64,000 bases of DNA from Prochlorococcus sp. AG-402-N08. Its GTDB lineage: Bacteria; Cyanobacteriota; Cyanobacteriia; PCC-6307; Cyanobiaceae. Positions 20,634-29,438 of this stretch are shown piece by piece. The first letter of the stretch is position 1. Every line of letters starts with the position of its first letter. The DNA lies in NCBI GenBank assembly GCA_003216535.1, contig QCIS01000008.1:1-64000 (forward strand), written 5' to 3'. The notes under the pieces are model-generated. The model did no database searches, was not told the origin of the DNA, and saw only the letters and a program-made list of their open reading frames with translations. The position numbers and the translations under genes were made by a program.

Positions 20634-21370
20634 TAATTATTAGTAGCGGACTGTTGTTTTACGAGTTCAAAAAATTCTTGTTTTAAACTTAAATCGTGTC
20701 TAAAATCACCTCTAACCACAGAATTAATCATACTTGTATTAGGTTCTTTGACTCCCCTCCACTTCATACAATAATGTTGGGCCTTTACAATGATGCCTAG
20801 ACCTTTAGGTTCACATAGTTTTTCAATTTCATCTGCAAGGATCATTACAGCTTCTTCCTGAATATGAGGTCTTGAAAAAACCCAATCAGCAACTCTCGCA
20901 AATTTTGAAAGCCCTATGACTTTATTTCCAGGTTTAATACCTATCCAACAGTCTCCTAGAATTGGAACTAGGTGATGTGAACATGCAGATCTGACCGAAA
21001 TTGGACCAACTGTATAAATTTCATCAAGATTCTTGTCATTGGGGAAACTTGTAACTTTAGGTTGTTCATGATATCTGCCTTTAAAAACTTCATTTAAATA
21101 CATTTTTGAAACTCTTTCAGCAGTTTCTTGAGTATTATGATCATTTTCAACATCTATTACGAGAGACTTTAGTAAGTCTTTAACTCTTGAGGCTACTTCT
21201 TTTTCTAAAATTTCTAATTCACCAGGATTTATAAAATCAGAAATATTATCGTTAGCACTAAATCTTGTCCCAGAATTCTTAATTCTGTCTCTTATGATTT
21301 CAGAAATTAGTTTATTAGTAATCTGGTCGTCAAAGTTTCTAATATTATCGTTGGGTAATGTAGAGGTCAT
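20630..21370 (-). CDS. folE: GTP cyclohydrolase I
   Basis: Makes dihydroneopterin triphosphate, the start of folate and pterin synthesis. 246 residues; the zinc ligands Cys130, His133 (SACSHHLVP) and Cys201 (QHYCMKWRGV) have the same spacing as in the E. coli enzyme. An N-terminal extension of about 50 residues is poorly conserved. It lies downstream of the SDR gene on the same strand with a 153-base gap, and converges with trpF. Pterins from this pathway also supply the PhhB enzyme at 62356. Confidence 0.96.
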   Translation of the reverse strand: MTSTLPNDNIRNFDDQITNKLISEIIRDRIKNSGTRFSANDNISDFINPGELEILEKEVASRVKDLLKSLVIDVENDHNTQETAERVSKMYLNEVFKGRYHEQPKVTSFPNDKNLDEIYTVGPISVRSACSHHLVPILGDCWIGIKPGNKVIGLSKFARVADWVFSRPHIQEEAVMILADEIEKLCEPKGLGIIVKAQHYCMKWRGVKEPNTSMINSVVRGDFRHDLSLKQEFFELVKQQSATNNY

Positions 21371-21523
21371 AAAATTCTTAACAGAAAATTGTATACAACT
21401 TGATTAACTGTATCTTCCAAAAGCTTAATTGCTCATATACTATATCACATTCTCTTGTTCAATCGGGTTCAAATAGCACTAAAAAAAATCACTGTTTTAA
21501 GATCAGCCAGATAAACAGAATGT

Positions 21524-22231
21524 TTAAAAAGCTCCACCAGAAGGCATCAAAGTCAAGTCTTCGATCAATTGTGATTCAGGTTTTTGAGCCATGTAGAGAA
21601 TAGTTTCTGATACCTCGTTTGACGAGAGCATAGAAGTTCTATCAAAATCAGAATTGATTGATTCGGAGTCCCAAAGAGGAGTATTTACTGAACCAAGAGT
21701 AATTGTGCACGCTCTTATTGAATTAGATCTCTCCTCCTCCCTTAAGCATTTAGTAAACATAGCTAGTGCAGATTTTGAAACACAATAAGCTCCCCATTGG
21801 GGGAATGCATTATACGAGGCATGACTACTAACATTAATAACTAAACCACCATTTTTTCTCATTTGAGGAATTATTGAACTACAAATTTGAAAAACACTCG
21901 TGAGGTTTGTTTGAATAGTTTGTGCCCATTGACCTAATTCCATTTCAACTAAAGGGCCATTAAATGCGCAACCGGCATTATTTATCAATACAGAAGGGCA
22001 CCCATACTTCTCAGTTGCTTCTTTAACACAATGCTCTATTTCTAGAGGATTAGATAAATCACATTTTACTAGGTTAATTTTTGATTTAGTGGTCAACAGT
22101 TCGCTCTTTAGTTTCTCCATTGATTCCATGTTCCTAGCTAGTAAAATTAAATCCCAGCCAGCATTGGCAAAAGTAATTGCGGTAGATCTACCAATACCTT
22201 TCGTAGCACCCGTTATAAAAGCTAGTTTCAA
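21524..22231 (-). CDS. Short-chain dehydrogenase/reductase
   Basis: NAD(P)-dependent oxidoreductase of the SDR family with the cofactor motif TGATKGIG at the very N-terminus, INNAG in the middle and the catalytic YCVSK (Tyr, Lys) near residue 145. I chose the TTG one base after the accA stop, which gives the usual SDR start MKLAFITGATKGIG (235 residues); an in-frame TTG at 22273 would add 14 residues overlapping accA. Its place after ado, aar and accA suggests a role in acyl or aldehyde metabolism, but the substrate cannot be read from sequence. Confidence 0.88.
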   Translation of the reverse strand: MKLAFITGATKGIGRSTAITFANAGWDLILLARNMESMEKLKSELLTTKSKINLVKCDLSNPLEIEHCVKEATEKYGCPSVLINNAGCAFNGPLVEMELGQWAQTIQTNLTSVFQICSSIIPQMRKNGGLVINVSSHASYNAFPQWGAYCVSKSALAMFTKCLREEERSNSIRACTITLGSVNTPLWDSESINSDFDRTSMLSSNEVSETILYMAQKPESQLIEDLTLMPSGGAF

Positions 22232-22232
22232 T

Positions 22233-23240
22233 TTATTCAGTTTTTTGGGGGATTTCACTATAAATTTCTTCAATATTATTCGCTTCGATAAATTTACCTA
22301 AAACCCTAAACTTTTTATATCTTTCCTCAATTAATTCGTCTTCAGGTATTTGCAGTAAAGCATTAAGGTGTTTCTCAATAGCTTCTTTTAGTGTGTTGCC
22401 AGCATCTAAAGGAGCCCAATTATTCCCGCCAGAAGGTTCTGGCAATACCTCATCTATTATCCCTAATTTAAGTAAGTCTTTACCTGTAATTTTAAGTGCT
22501 GATGCAGCTTCTGGCGCCTTTGCAGCATCTCTCCACAAAATCGATGCACATGCTTCTGGGCTTGCAACTGTATAAACACTGTGCTCAAACATTAGTAACC
22601 GATCAGCGACTCCTATTCCAAGTGCACCTCCAGAACCACCTTCTCCAATAACAGTAGCAACTATAGGGACTTTCAGGCCAAACATCTCTCTTAAGTTTCT
22701 TGCTATCGCTTCTCCTTGCCCCTGTTCTTCAGCAGTTAAACCTGCATAAGCTCCTGGAGTATCAATAAATGTAAGAATTGGCAAGGAAAATCTATCAGCA
22801 TGCTGCATTAATCTTAGAGCTTTTCTGTAACCTCCTGGCTTTGCCATTCCGAAGTTTCTTACTACATTTTCTTTTGTATCTCTTCCCTTCTGATGCCCTA
22901 AAATTAACACTGCTCTATTATTTATCGAACCTATCCCCCCAATTAGTGCCATATCATCGCCACCATTCCTGTCTCCATGTAACTCGATCCAGTCATCGCA
23001 AAACATTTGAACAAAGTCCAAAGTACTAGGCCTTTGAGGATGTCTAGCTACCTGAATTTTTTGCGCAGGACTAAGAGAGTTAAATATTTCTTCTCTTCTC
23101 CTTGCAGCTAAGGTTTCAAGCTGTAGAAGCTGTTGGCTTACATCTACTTCTGAATCTCTAGCTAATTCTTTAATTTGCTCTATCTGTTTTTCAAGTTCAA
23201 CAAGAGGCTTTTCAAAATCAAGGAGGTAACGTTTAGCCAT
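22233..23240 (-). CDS. accA: Acetyl-CoA carboxylase carboxyltransferase subunit alpha
   Basis: Subunit of the enzyme that makes malonyl-CoA, the first committed step of fatty acid synthesis. 335 residues with the family start [17 protein letters not shown], the segments [33 protein letters not shown] and [17 protein letters not shown], and [15 protein letters not shown] near 200-214. It starts 3 bases after aar ends, so fatty-acid supply and alkane formation are encoded in one operon. Confidence 0.97.
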   Translation of the reverse strand: MAKRYLLDFEKPLVELEKQIEQIKELARDSEVDVSQQLLQLETLAARRREEIFNSLSPAQKIQVARHPQRPSTLDFVQMFCDDWIELHGDRNGGDDMALIGGIGSINNRAVLILGHQKGRDTKENVVRNFGMAKPGGYRKALRLMQHADRFSLPILTFIDTPGAYAGLTAEEQGQGEAIARNLREMFGLKVPIVATVIGEGGSGGALGIGVADRLLMFEHSVYTVASPEACASILWRDAAKAPEAASALKITGKDLLKLGIIDEVLPEPSGGNNWAPLDAGNTLKEAIEKHLNALLQIPEDELIEERYKKFRVLGKFIEANNIEEIYSEIPQKTE

Positions 23241-23243
23241 AAT

Positions 23244-24284
23244 TTAAACAGTTAATGCTTTGGGCTTTTTATCAAGTCCAATCGCAGAAAAACCATGTTT
23301 CAAAGAAGCTGCTCCAATAAATTCCATCTTTTCAAGAGAAATGTTATTTCTTCCCCAACTAAAGTTGGTATGACACCTTTCAAATTCTAAAATCATAGCT
23401 TCTGCAAAGCAAGCAAACATCTCTCTCTGAGGGTTTTGCATTTCTGCAAGTTCCATCATATTCCAACCAATATCATTGAAAAACTCTACTATACCTCCTT
23501 TTAAAACATGAATATTTTCACCCTGAAATTTCTCATCAAGATTTTTGGGGTATCCACCGTCAATCATTAAACATGGTTTTTTTAAGTTATCAGTATCAAT
23601 TTCAATAGTTTTAGGCATACTTGCAACCCATACAACAATATCTGCCTGAGGCAATGCCTCATCTAAACTTGTTATGGTGCCACCATCTAATTCTTTTTGT
23701 AACAGCGCTAGTGGTTCTTGTTGTCTTGCTACCATAAGAAGTTCTGAAATCCCAGTTTTATTGATAAGCCATCTACAAACAGCACTTCCAATATCACCTG
23801 TAGCACCAATTACAGCAACAGTTGCTTTTTTAAGGTCTATCCCAATGCGAGGCGCATTTATTTCCAGTTGCTTACAAATGACCCAGGCGGTATGAGTATT
23901 GCCAGTAGTAAACCTTTCCCACTCTAATGAAGTATTTCTAATTTGTTTATGTTGTAGAAGATTAAAATTCTCAAAAATAATAGAAGTAAATCCTCCTAAA
24001 GCGGTAATGTTAATACCTTTTTTCTGAGCTAGTTCCATAGCATTTAGTACTTTTCTTCTAGCAGTTTTAAACCTAGAAAGCATTTCAGGAACAAAGCACG
24101 AATCTATATAAGAACCTTCAATAGATATTCCAGTAGCACTCTTAACTTCTACATTTTCAACAAGCTGAGGAGGAGCAGTACACCAAACATCCAAGTCGCC
24201 ATCAGCAATATGATCAAAGCCTAGCATCGAAGCTTTTCTTTTTGCATCTTCAAAACTGGTTGAGTGGCCTATTAACCCAAACAT
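23244..24284 (-). CDS. aar: Long-chain acyl-[acyl-carrier-protein] reductase (AAR)
   Basis: NADPH enzyme that reduces fatty acyl-ACP to the fatty aldehyde in cyanobacterial alkane synthesis. 346 residues: a substrate domain beginning [18 protein letters not shown], the nucleotide motif GATGDIGSA at 160-168, and the catalytic Cys292 in [10 protein letters not shown], which corresponds to the Cys294 of the Synechococcus elongatus enzyme. It lies 108 bases downstream of ado on the same strand and just before accA. Confidence 0.96.
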   Translation of the reverse strand: MFGLIGHSTSFEDAKRKASMLGFDHIADGDLDVWCTAPPQLVENVEVKSATGISIEGSYIDSCFVPEMLSRFKTARRKVLNAMELAQKKGINITALGGFTSIIFENFNLLQHKQIRNTSLEWERFTTGNTHTAWVICKQLEINAPRIGIDLKKATVAVIGATGDIGSAVCRWLINKTGISELLMVARQQEPLALLQKELDGGTITSLDEALPQADIVVWVASMPKTIEIDTDNLKKPCLMIDGGYPKNLDEKFQGENIHVLKGGIVEFFNDIGWNMMELAEMQNPQREMFACFAEAMILEFERCHTNFSWGRNNISLEKMEFIGAASLKHGFSAIGLDKKPKALTV

Positions 24285-24392
24285 TTAAAGTTTATAAATG
24301 GTTTCTATACGATGTTATGAACAATAGCACAGAGGTAACTACTTAAATAGGATTAATTAATTATTAAAGTCCTTAATTAATTAGAAATGTAA

Positions 24393-25121
24393 TTAGACAA
24401 TAGCTGCCATAGCCATTCTTGCAATTTCTCTATTATCTAGACCTATTTCCATCAATGTATCTTGATAAGCAATCATAAATTCTTCCATTAATTCTTCTCT
24501 GTCCATAGCTAAAACTGATGCGTCATCTGCTACTTCATCTAACATCTTTTTAATTAACGGAAGATTAACCTTATTAGCTTTCATTAATTCCTCTTTACAA
24601 GTAGATAGATTATCTTTAAGCCACTCTTGACCATAATTTAAATGAAGATATTCATCTTTAACCACTCCCTCTGTTATTTTTTTTGCAAAAGGGTCCGCAA
24701 CTCTTATGTAGACGTTATAAGCAGAGATTGCAAATGCTTCAATTAAGATAGCTTGTATTAAAAGACATGTTGTTAAATTTCCTTTTTCAAGAGCAACTTG
24801 AAAATTACCATGTAATTTAGAAAAGAATTTTTTAGCAAATTCCATATCAGCTACTACACCTAAATTTCTTCCACATGCGGTAAAGCCTTTTTTATGCTTC
24901 ATTTCCATTCTCGCCAATTTAGTTAACTCCTCTAACTCATTTGGAATCAAAGTTGCTATTGAAATGTAATTATCATGAGCCTCTTGCTCTCCCTCTATAA
25001 CAATTGCATTTATTCTGCTGTATGCATCCTTATAAGAATCTGTAGTGAAATCGGGCAAATCTAAAGAAATCGGATTAGTCGACTCTTCAATAGTTTTTTT
25101 ATTTGATTCTAGAGTTTGCAT
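24393..25121 (-). CDS. ado: Aldehyde-deformylating oxygenase (alkane synthase)
   Basis: Ferritin-like di-iron enzyme that turns fatty aldehydes into alkanes plus formate. From the ATG at 25119-25121 the product has 242 residues, and all six iron ligands fall at the numbers of the MIT9313 enzyme: Glu45, Glu73, His76, Glu128, Glu157 and His160. That match is why I prefer this start to the ATG nine codons upstream. The products in Prochlorococcus are chiefly pentadecane. The next gene, aar, makes its substrate. Confidence 0.96.
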   Translation of the reverse strand: MQTLESNKKTIEESTNPISLDLPDFTTDSYKDAYSRINAIVIEGEQEAHDNYISIATLIPNELEELTKLARMEMKHKKGFTACGRNLGVVADMEFAKKFFSKLHGNFQVALEKGNLTTCLLIQAILIEAFAISAYNVYIRVADPFAKKITEGVVKDEYLHLNYGQEWLKDNLSTCKEELMKANKVNLPLIKKMLDEVADDASVLAMDREELMEEFMIAYQDTLMEIGLDNREIARMAMAAIV

Positions 25122-25232
25122 GTCAGTAATCTTTAGCTCATTATGCATGAATATTACACGATTATAGAGAGTTTATTTAAATATCATGAAAATAGTTTCA
25201 ATTGTTAAGTCATATTTTTTACTTAAACTCAT

Positions 25233-26027
25233 TTAAGAATTGTTTGGCCAATCTGACTGCATCAGATTCATAATCAATTTGAACCAATGATTAATCAATA
25301 ATTCCTTTAGATTTTTCCCTAAAGACTCATCTGCTCCTCTACTATCTCCTATAACACCTGATTTACTGAAGTCGTCAGTAAGCCAAGCAGTAGGCGCATT
25401 GCCCTCTAGACTCCAACCTTCAGGGATCTCTACTTTATTAACCTCATTTGGGCGTTCATCACCCACTAATTCTGGTTTTAAAGCCAGCATCAAACTTGTT
25501 TCAGCTAAAGAAGCATGAAGCCCATCCTCGATCTCAGTTTTTGTTAACAATTCACTTAATCCATTAACACCACTCCATAAGAAACAAGGAAAAACTGCCA
25601 TCCCTGGTGAGAAACTTCTCAGCTCTCTTGCAGCTGTATTTAATAGTGAAATTTGACCTCCATGTCCATTAATCAATATCAATCTTTTAAAACCTATTTC
25701 AGATAATTGACTTCCGACTTCCTTAATCATTGAGGTTATTAAATTTGAAGAAAGTGAAATTGTCCCGGCAAAACCCTTATGCTCTGGAGAAAAACCAATA
25801 TATTGAGTTGGAAGTTTTTTTAATGGAATATCGGGAGGGAATAATTTAAAAACTTCGCTAATAATTTCATCAACAAAAATACTATCTGTCGCAAGAGGCA
25901 AATGCGGCCCATGTTGTTCAACAGAACCGAATGGCCAAATTAATGTTGATCTTTTGTCTTTTGCAATTCTCTCAATTTCCTGCCAATTTAAATATTCAAA
26001 TTTATTTGGTATTGGTTTAAAGTTCAT
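25233..26027 (-). CDS. Creatininase-family amidohydrolase
   Basis: 264-residue protein of the creatininase/FAPy-deformylase fold. The metal-binding motif GSVEQHGPHLPLATDS (near residues 33-48) with its Glu and two His, the central LILINGHGGQISLL and the later ETSLMLALKPELVG are typical. The family includes creatininase, mycofactocin peptidase and riboflavin-related ArfB; the true substrate here is unknown. It is divergent from the S1-domain gene with 66 bases between starts. Confidence 0.85.
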   Translation of the reverse strand: MNFKPIPNKFEYLNWQEIERIAKDKRSTLIWPFGSVEQHGPHLPLATDSIFVDEIISEVFKLFPPDIPLKKLPTQYIGFSPEHKGFAGTISLSSNLITSMIKEVGSQLSEIGFKRLILINGHGGQISLLNTAARELRSFSPGMAVFPCFLWSGVNGLSELLTKTEIEDGLHASLAETSLMLALKPELVGDERPNEVNKVEIPEGWSLEGNAPTAWLTDDFSKSGVIGDSRGADESLGKNLKELLINHWFKLIMNLMQSDWPNNS

Positions 26028-26093
26028 TAATTTTAATTTTGAGTACTAAGGTTTAGAGTATGTTAATAATTAATTATCCTTATTTTACCTACG

Positions 26094-27308
26094 ATGGGAG
26101 TCATTAATAAAAATGCCCAAGATAATATCCAACCAAAGGGCAATAAAAAAGATTTTAAAAAACCTCTTCAGGTACTTCACATAAGCAAGAAAGAAACTCA
26201 AAAAAAATCTCAAGAAATACAGAATGAGCAAACCAATTCGCAAGAAGAAATTAAAAAAGAAAATATCGCAATCAAACCTCAAATAATTAAAGATGAATCA
26301 GTAAAAGAAATTGAGCATGGTAATGAAAACACTGAAACTTTTGATATTTCCCAACAAGACTTAAATAGACCCCTTAATTTTTCTGAGCAAAGCACAGACT
26401 TTCAATTAGAAAGAACAGTTGATGAATTCGATTTTGATGAAAGTGCTTTTTTAGAGGCTTTAAATGCAAATGAGCCAATTGGGGCTACAGGAGAAATAAT
26501 TTCAGGGAAGGTTATAGCAATCGAAAGTGATGGGCTATATGTTGACATTGGTGGAAAAGCACCTGGTTATATGCCCAAGAAAGAATGTGGGCTGGGTGTC
26601 ATTACTAACTTTAAAGAAAAATTTTCTATAGGCCTTGAAATGGAAGTTTTGGTTATTAAAGAACAAAATGCTGATGGAATGGTAACAGTGAGTGCTCGGG
26701 CATTAATTCTCAGGCAAAGTTGGGAGAAAGTATCAATTTCCGCAAAAAATGGAGAATTAATTGACGTTTTAATTAATGGATTTAACAGAGGTGGGCTTAC
26801 ATGTGATGTTGATGGATTGAGAGGATTCATCCCAAGATCTCAACTTGAAGATGGTCAAGATTATCAATCTTTTGTTGGCAAAACTCTAAAAGTAGCGTTT
26901 CTTGAGGTAAATCCAGAATCCAGAAAATTAGTTCTCTCTGAAAAAAAAGCATCATTAGTCTCTAAACTTACAAGTCTAGAATTGGGTCAATTAATTGAAG
27001 GAGAAGTTTTAGCTGTAAAACCATATGGCTTCTTTATTGATTTAGGTGGAGCTAGTGGACTTCTGCATCAATCATCACTAACAAATGGATCGATTCGTTC
27101 TTTACGAGAAGTTTTTAGAGAAGGGGAAATTATAAAAGCTTTAATATCTGAAATTGACCTCGAAAAAGGGCGAATTGGTCTCAATACAGCACTCCTAGAA
27201 AACTCGGCTGGAGAATTAATTATTGATAAGCAAAAAGTTATGCAAGAAGCTACAGAGAGAGCACTAAAAACTAAAGCACTCTTCGATAAAAAAGAACAAG
27301 CTAAATGA
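26094..27308 (+). CDS. S1-domain RNA-binding protein (ribosomal protein S1 homolog)
   Basis: 404 residues. A charged N-terminal tail (about 1-125) rich in Lys, Glu and Gln is followed by three S1 RNA-binding domains, beginning at GEIISGKVIAIESDGLYVDIGG (near 132), GELIDVLINGFNRGGLTCDVDG (near 222) and GQLIEGEVLAVKPYGFFIDLGG (near 300). Cyanobacteria often carry more than one S1 homolog; this one may act in translation initiation or mRNA binding. It overlaps the Atab2-like gene by 4 bases (ATGA), so they are coupled, and an RNA-related pair is suggested. Confidence 0.9.
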   Translation: MGVINKNAQDNIQPKGNKKDFKKPLQVLHISKKETQKKSQEIQNEQTNSQEEIKKENIAIKPQIIKDESVKEIEHGNENTETFDISQQDLNRPLNFSEQSTDFQLERTVDEFDFDESAFLEALNANEPIGATGEIISGKVIAIESDGLYVDIGGKAPGYMPKKECGLGVITNFKEKFSIGLEMEVLVIKEQNADGMVTVSARALILRQSWEKVSISAKNGELIDVLINGFNRGGLTCDVDGLRGFIPRSQLEDGQDYQSFVGKTLKVAFLEVNPESRKLVLSEKKASLVSKLTSLELGQLIEGEVLAVKPYGFFIDLGGASGLLHQSSLTNGSIRSLREVFREGEIIKALISEIDLEKGRIGLNTALLENSAGELIIDKQKVMQEATERALKTKALFDKKEQAK

Positions 27309-28210
27309 ACATTAATCAAAAATTGGAACCAAGTCTTGAATTAAAAATTTCAGATTGGGAATTAGACTTTTACTCAAGACCAATTATTGAATTAAACCAA
27401 AAAAAAAGGTGGGAGTTAATTATTTGCTCTAAAAGAAGTTATAAGACAGAAGATATTTTTCTTTGGAATAAAAAATGCCCTGCTAATAAAGTTAATTCAA
27501 TATGGCTTACAAAGGCACTAAATGAAGCAATAAATGAGGCGAAAAAACAAGGTTGGGCTAAACCTTCAATAGTTCGATTCTGGAGGTCGTCAATGAAATC
27601 GATCATTAAGAAATCTCTTGAGGCCGTAAGTATTGAAGCACTTGTAAGTAGAAGAACTTACGATTTATTCGATAGGATCGAATTTCTTGAAAAAGAGATT
27701 TATCCAAAGGAAAAAGGTTATGTAAGAGGGGTTCTAGCTCCTAATTTTACTTCAAAAATGGAAACCTCCCCTCAACCTCTACCAGAAGCAGTCAGGGGTG
27801 ATGCTTTAACTATCTCTGAAATATCAATTGGCGAATTAAAATCAGCAGAAAATTGGCCTATTGAGTTTGGAGATATTTTCCCAATTCAGCAAGATTTAGA
27901 TGATAATGTATTAATTCCAGGATTAAGACTTTTTAGCAAAGATAGGTCTTTAGCACTTTCTGCATGGTTCAGTTGTTTAGAACCTATTAAATTAATTTTA
28001 CGTAAAAACCAACTCATCCTGGAAGCTTCAGAAGATGATAAGTGGCTTGTAACAGATTTACCAGAAAAAGAAGCAAACATTTTGAGTACAAAGTTTTTAG
28101 AGAATAAAGAAAATTCTTTTGGTTATCAATTTATTTCCATACAGTCAACGCCATACATCGAAAAATTTGCAGGATTCTGGATCTTGAGAGATATTGAATT
28201 AATTTCATAA
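27305..28210 (+). CDS. Tab2/Atab2-like RNA-binding protein
   Basis: 301-residue protein of the Tab2/Atab2 family (DUF1092). Chloroplast members bind the 5' leader of photosystem mRNAs such as psaB and promote their translation. Seen here: an opening WELDFYSRPIIELNQKKRWELIIC, the segment AKPSIVRFWRSSMKSII, and a C-terminal GFWILRDIEL. It starts inside the last codon of the S1-domain gene (4-base overlap), which supports a role in translation. Confidence 0.88.
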   Translation: MNINQKLEPSLELKISDWELDFYSRPIIELNQKKRWELIICSKRSYKTEDIFLWNKKCPANKVNSIWLTKALNEAINEAKKQGWAKPSIVRFWRSSMKSIIKKSLEAVSIEALVSRRTYDLFDRIEFLEKEIYPKEKGYVRGVLAPNFTSKMETSPQPLPEAVRGDALTISEISIGELKSAENWPIEFGDIFPIQQDLDDNVLIPGLRLFSKDRSLALSAWFSCLEPIKLILRKNQLILEASEDDKWLVTDLPEKEANILSTKFLENKENSFGYQFISIQSTPYIEKFAGFWILRDIELIS

Positions 28211-28218
28211 ATTCAGTT

Positions 28219-28224
28219 AAGGAG
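28219..28224 (+). promoter_or_regulatory. Strong ribosome binding site before the YfiH-family gene
   Basis: AAGGAG lies 8 bases before an in-frame ATA codon at 28233 and just after an in-frame TAA. In a genome where such sites are sparse, this supports translation starting near 28233, although no ATG, GTG or TTG is there. Confidence 0.5.
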
Positions 28225-28232
28225 CAAGAACT

Positions 28233-29015
28233 ATATCTTACAAAGAAATATATTTCTCAAAAGCTGAAATTTTTATTCAAAACAAAAAATTTGAGTATTA
28301 TTCATCACCCATACTTAGTCAAAATAATTTCCAACATGCATACTTTACTAAGTCTAGCTCTGAGAAATTTCTTCAATTATTGGGGAATCACTTTAATAGA
28401 AAATACATAAATTGTGTTTCCAATCAAATTCACAGTAATGTGATAGTGTTTGGATCACATTCTCAAGAAGGGAGCAATGCTGATGCAGATGGACTTGTTG
28501 GTAATAAATGCAATCAAAACTTATGGGTTTACACAGCTGATTGCATGCCAATATTTTTTGCCGATAAAAGGACAAGAAATGTAGCAGCCTTGCATTGTGG
28601 AAGAAAAGGTTTAGAAAAAAAAATAATAAAAAATCTGGTTAAAATTTTCGATAATTTTGGGACATCTAGAGATAACTTACTTGTTGCAATAGGACCAGCG
28701 ATTTCGAAGGAACATTATCTAGTTGATAAAAAAACATACAAAGAATTTTATAGAAAGGCTGAAAACAAAAAAATAACGGTCAATTTGACTAAAACTGAAA
28801 AAGATCTTTATTTGAGTGATTCATATCACTTCAAGGAGCAAAATTTAATTCAACTTGATCTTAAAAGATCTGCCTATATACAACTTTTAAAAGAAAACAT
28901 CCCTTATACAAATATCGACATCTCAAATTTATGCACATACAAATTAAAACATGAATTTAATTCCTGGAGAAGGAGCAAAACAATCTCGAGACAATGGAAT
29001 TTTATTTGCTCATAG
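28233..29015 (+). CDS. YfiH/laccase-domain protein (purine nucleoside phosphorylase family)
   Basis: Member of the YfiH/YlmD (DUF152) zinc family, formerly called polyphenol oxidase and now known as a purine nucleoside phosphorylase or adenosine deaminase. The phrase YTADCMPIFFADK and LHCGRKG carry the Cys and His metal ligands; the usual HAGWRG is changed to HCGRKG. The first usual start codon is TTG at 28380, but family-like sequence (FQHAYFTKSSSEKF) continues in frame upstream to a TAA at 28218. I therefore start at the ATA (28233) with AAGGAG before it, giving 260 residues. This start is an inference. Confidence 0.8.
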   Translation: MSYKEIYFSKAEIFIQNKKFEYYSSPILSQNNFQHAYFTKSSSEKFLQLLGNHFNRKYINCVSNQIHSNVIVFGSHSQEGSNADADGLVGNKCNQNLWVYTADCMPIFFADKRTRNVAALHCGRKGLEKKIIKNLVKIFDNFGTSRDNLLVAIGPAISKEHYLVDKKTYKEFYRKAENKKITVNLTKTEKDLYLSDSYHFKEQNLIQLDLKRSAYIQLLKENIPYTNIDISNLCTYKLKHEFNSWRRSKTISRQWNFICS

Positions 29016-29021
29016 AGATAA

Positions 29022-29372
29022 TTAACTTGGACAAATTTCACTAGTTAAATCTTTAGCCACTAATAATTCGGTCATCTCCTTAGTACTTTTAATATTAAAA
29101 ACTTTGGCTAACAAAACATTCTCTTTGAAACCAAAAGGTTTTATTTTCACTTTGCTACCTCTTGGGAATTCATTCTTAAGTAAATTAATTGCTTCTAACT
29201 CATTATTTTCATTTACAGCTACACAAAATAATCCAATAGTTAAATTCCTATTTTGATCCCCCACTAAAATAGTATTTGAACTTTTAATTTGAAGAATTTC
29301 AGCAGAATTAACTATTATAGGATTAATAACAATCAAGCAGACTAAAATTAAAATTTTTGATAATTTTTTCAA
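29022..29372 (-). CDS. Secreted SNase-like domain protein, probably non-catalytic
   Basis: 116 residues with an N-terminal signal peptide (basic MKKLSK, hydrophobic ILILVCLIVINPIIV, cleavage likely after NSA). The rest resembles a small staphylococcal-nuclease (OB-like) fold, e.g. LVGDQNRNLTIGLFCVAVNEN and AINLLKNEFPRGSKVKIKP, but the catalytic Arg and Glu positions and the usual D-R-Y-G-R loop are absent. Likely exported to the periplasm or thylakoid lumen. It converges with the YfiH-family gene. The fold call is tentative. Confidence 0.6.
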   Translation of the reverse strand: MKKLSKILILVCLIVINPIIVNSAEILQIKSSNTILVGDQNRNLTIGLFCVAVNENNELEAINLLKNEFPRGSKVKIKPFGFKENVLLAKVFNIKSTKEMTELLVAKDLTSEICPS

Positions 29373-29438
29373 TTCAGAATTATCTAAGTTTTTAAATTAT
29401 TTTAAAGTTAATTTTTTAAAATGACAAATTTTAAAAAA

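Noticed and set aside
21455-21480. GGTTCAAAT, similar to a tRNA T-loop
   Set aside because: The flanking bases cannot form the T stem and no acceptor or anticodon stem is present.
26085-26282. Hydrophobic open frame opposite the S1-domain gene
   Set aside because: It mirrors the Lys-rich N-terminal tail of the S1 protein (Lys codons read as Phe/Leu on the other strand), so it only looks like a membrane protein.
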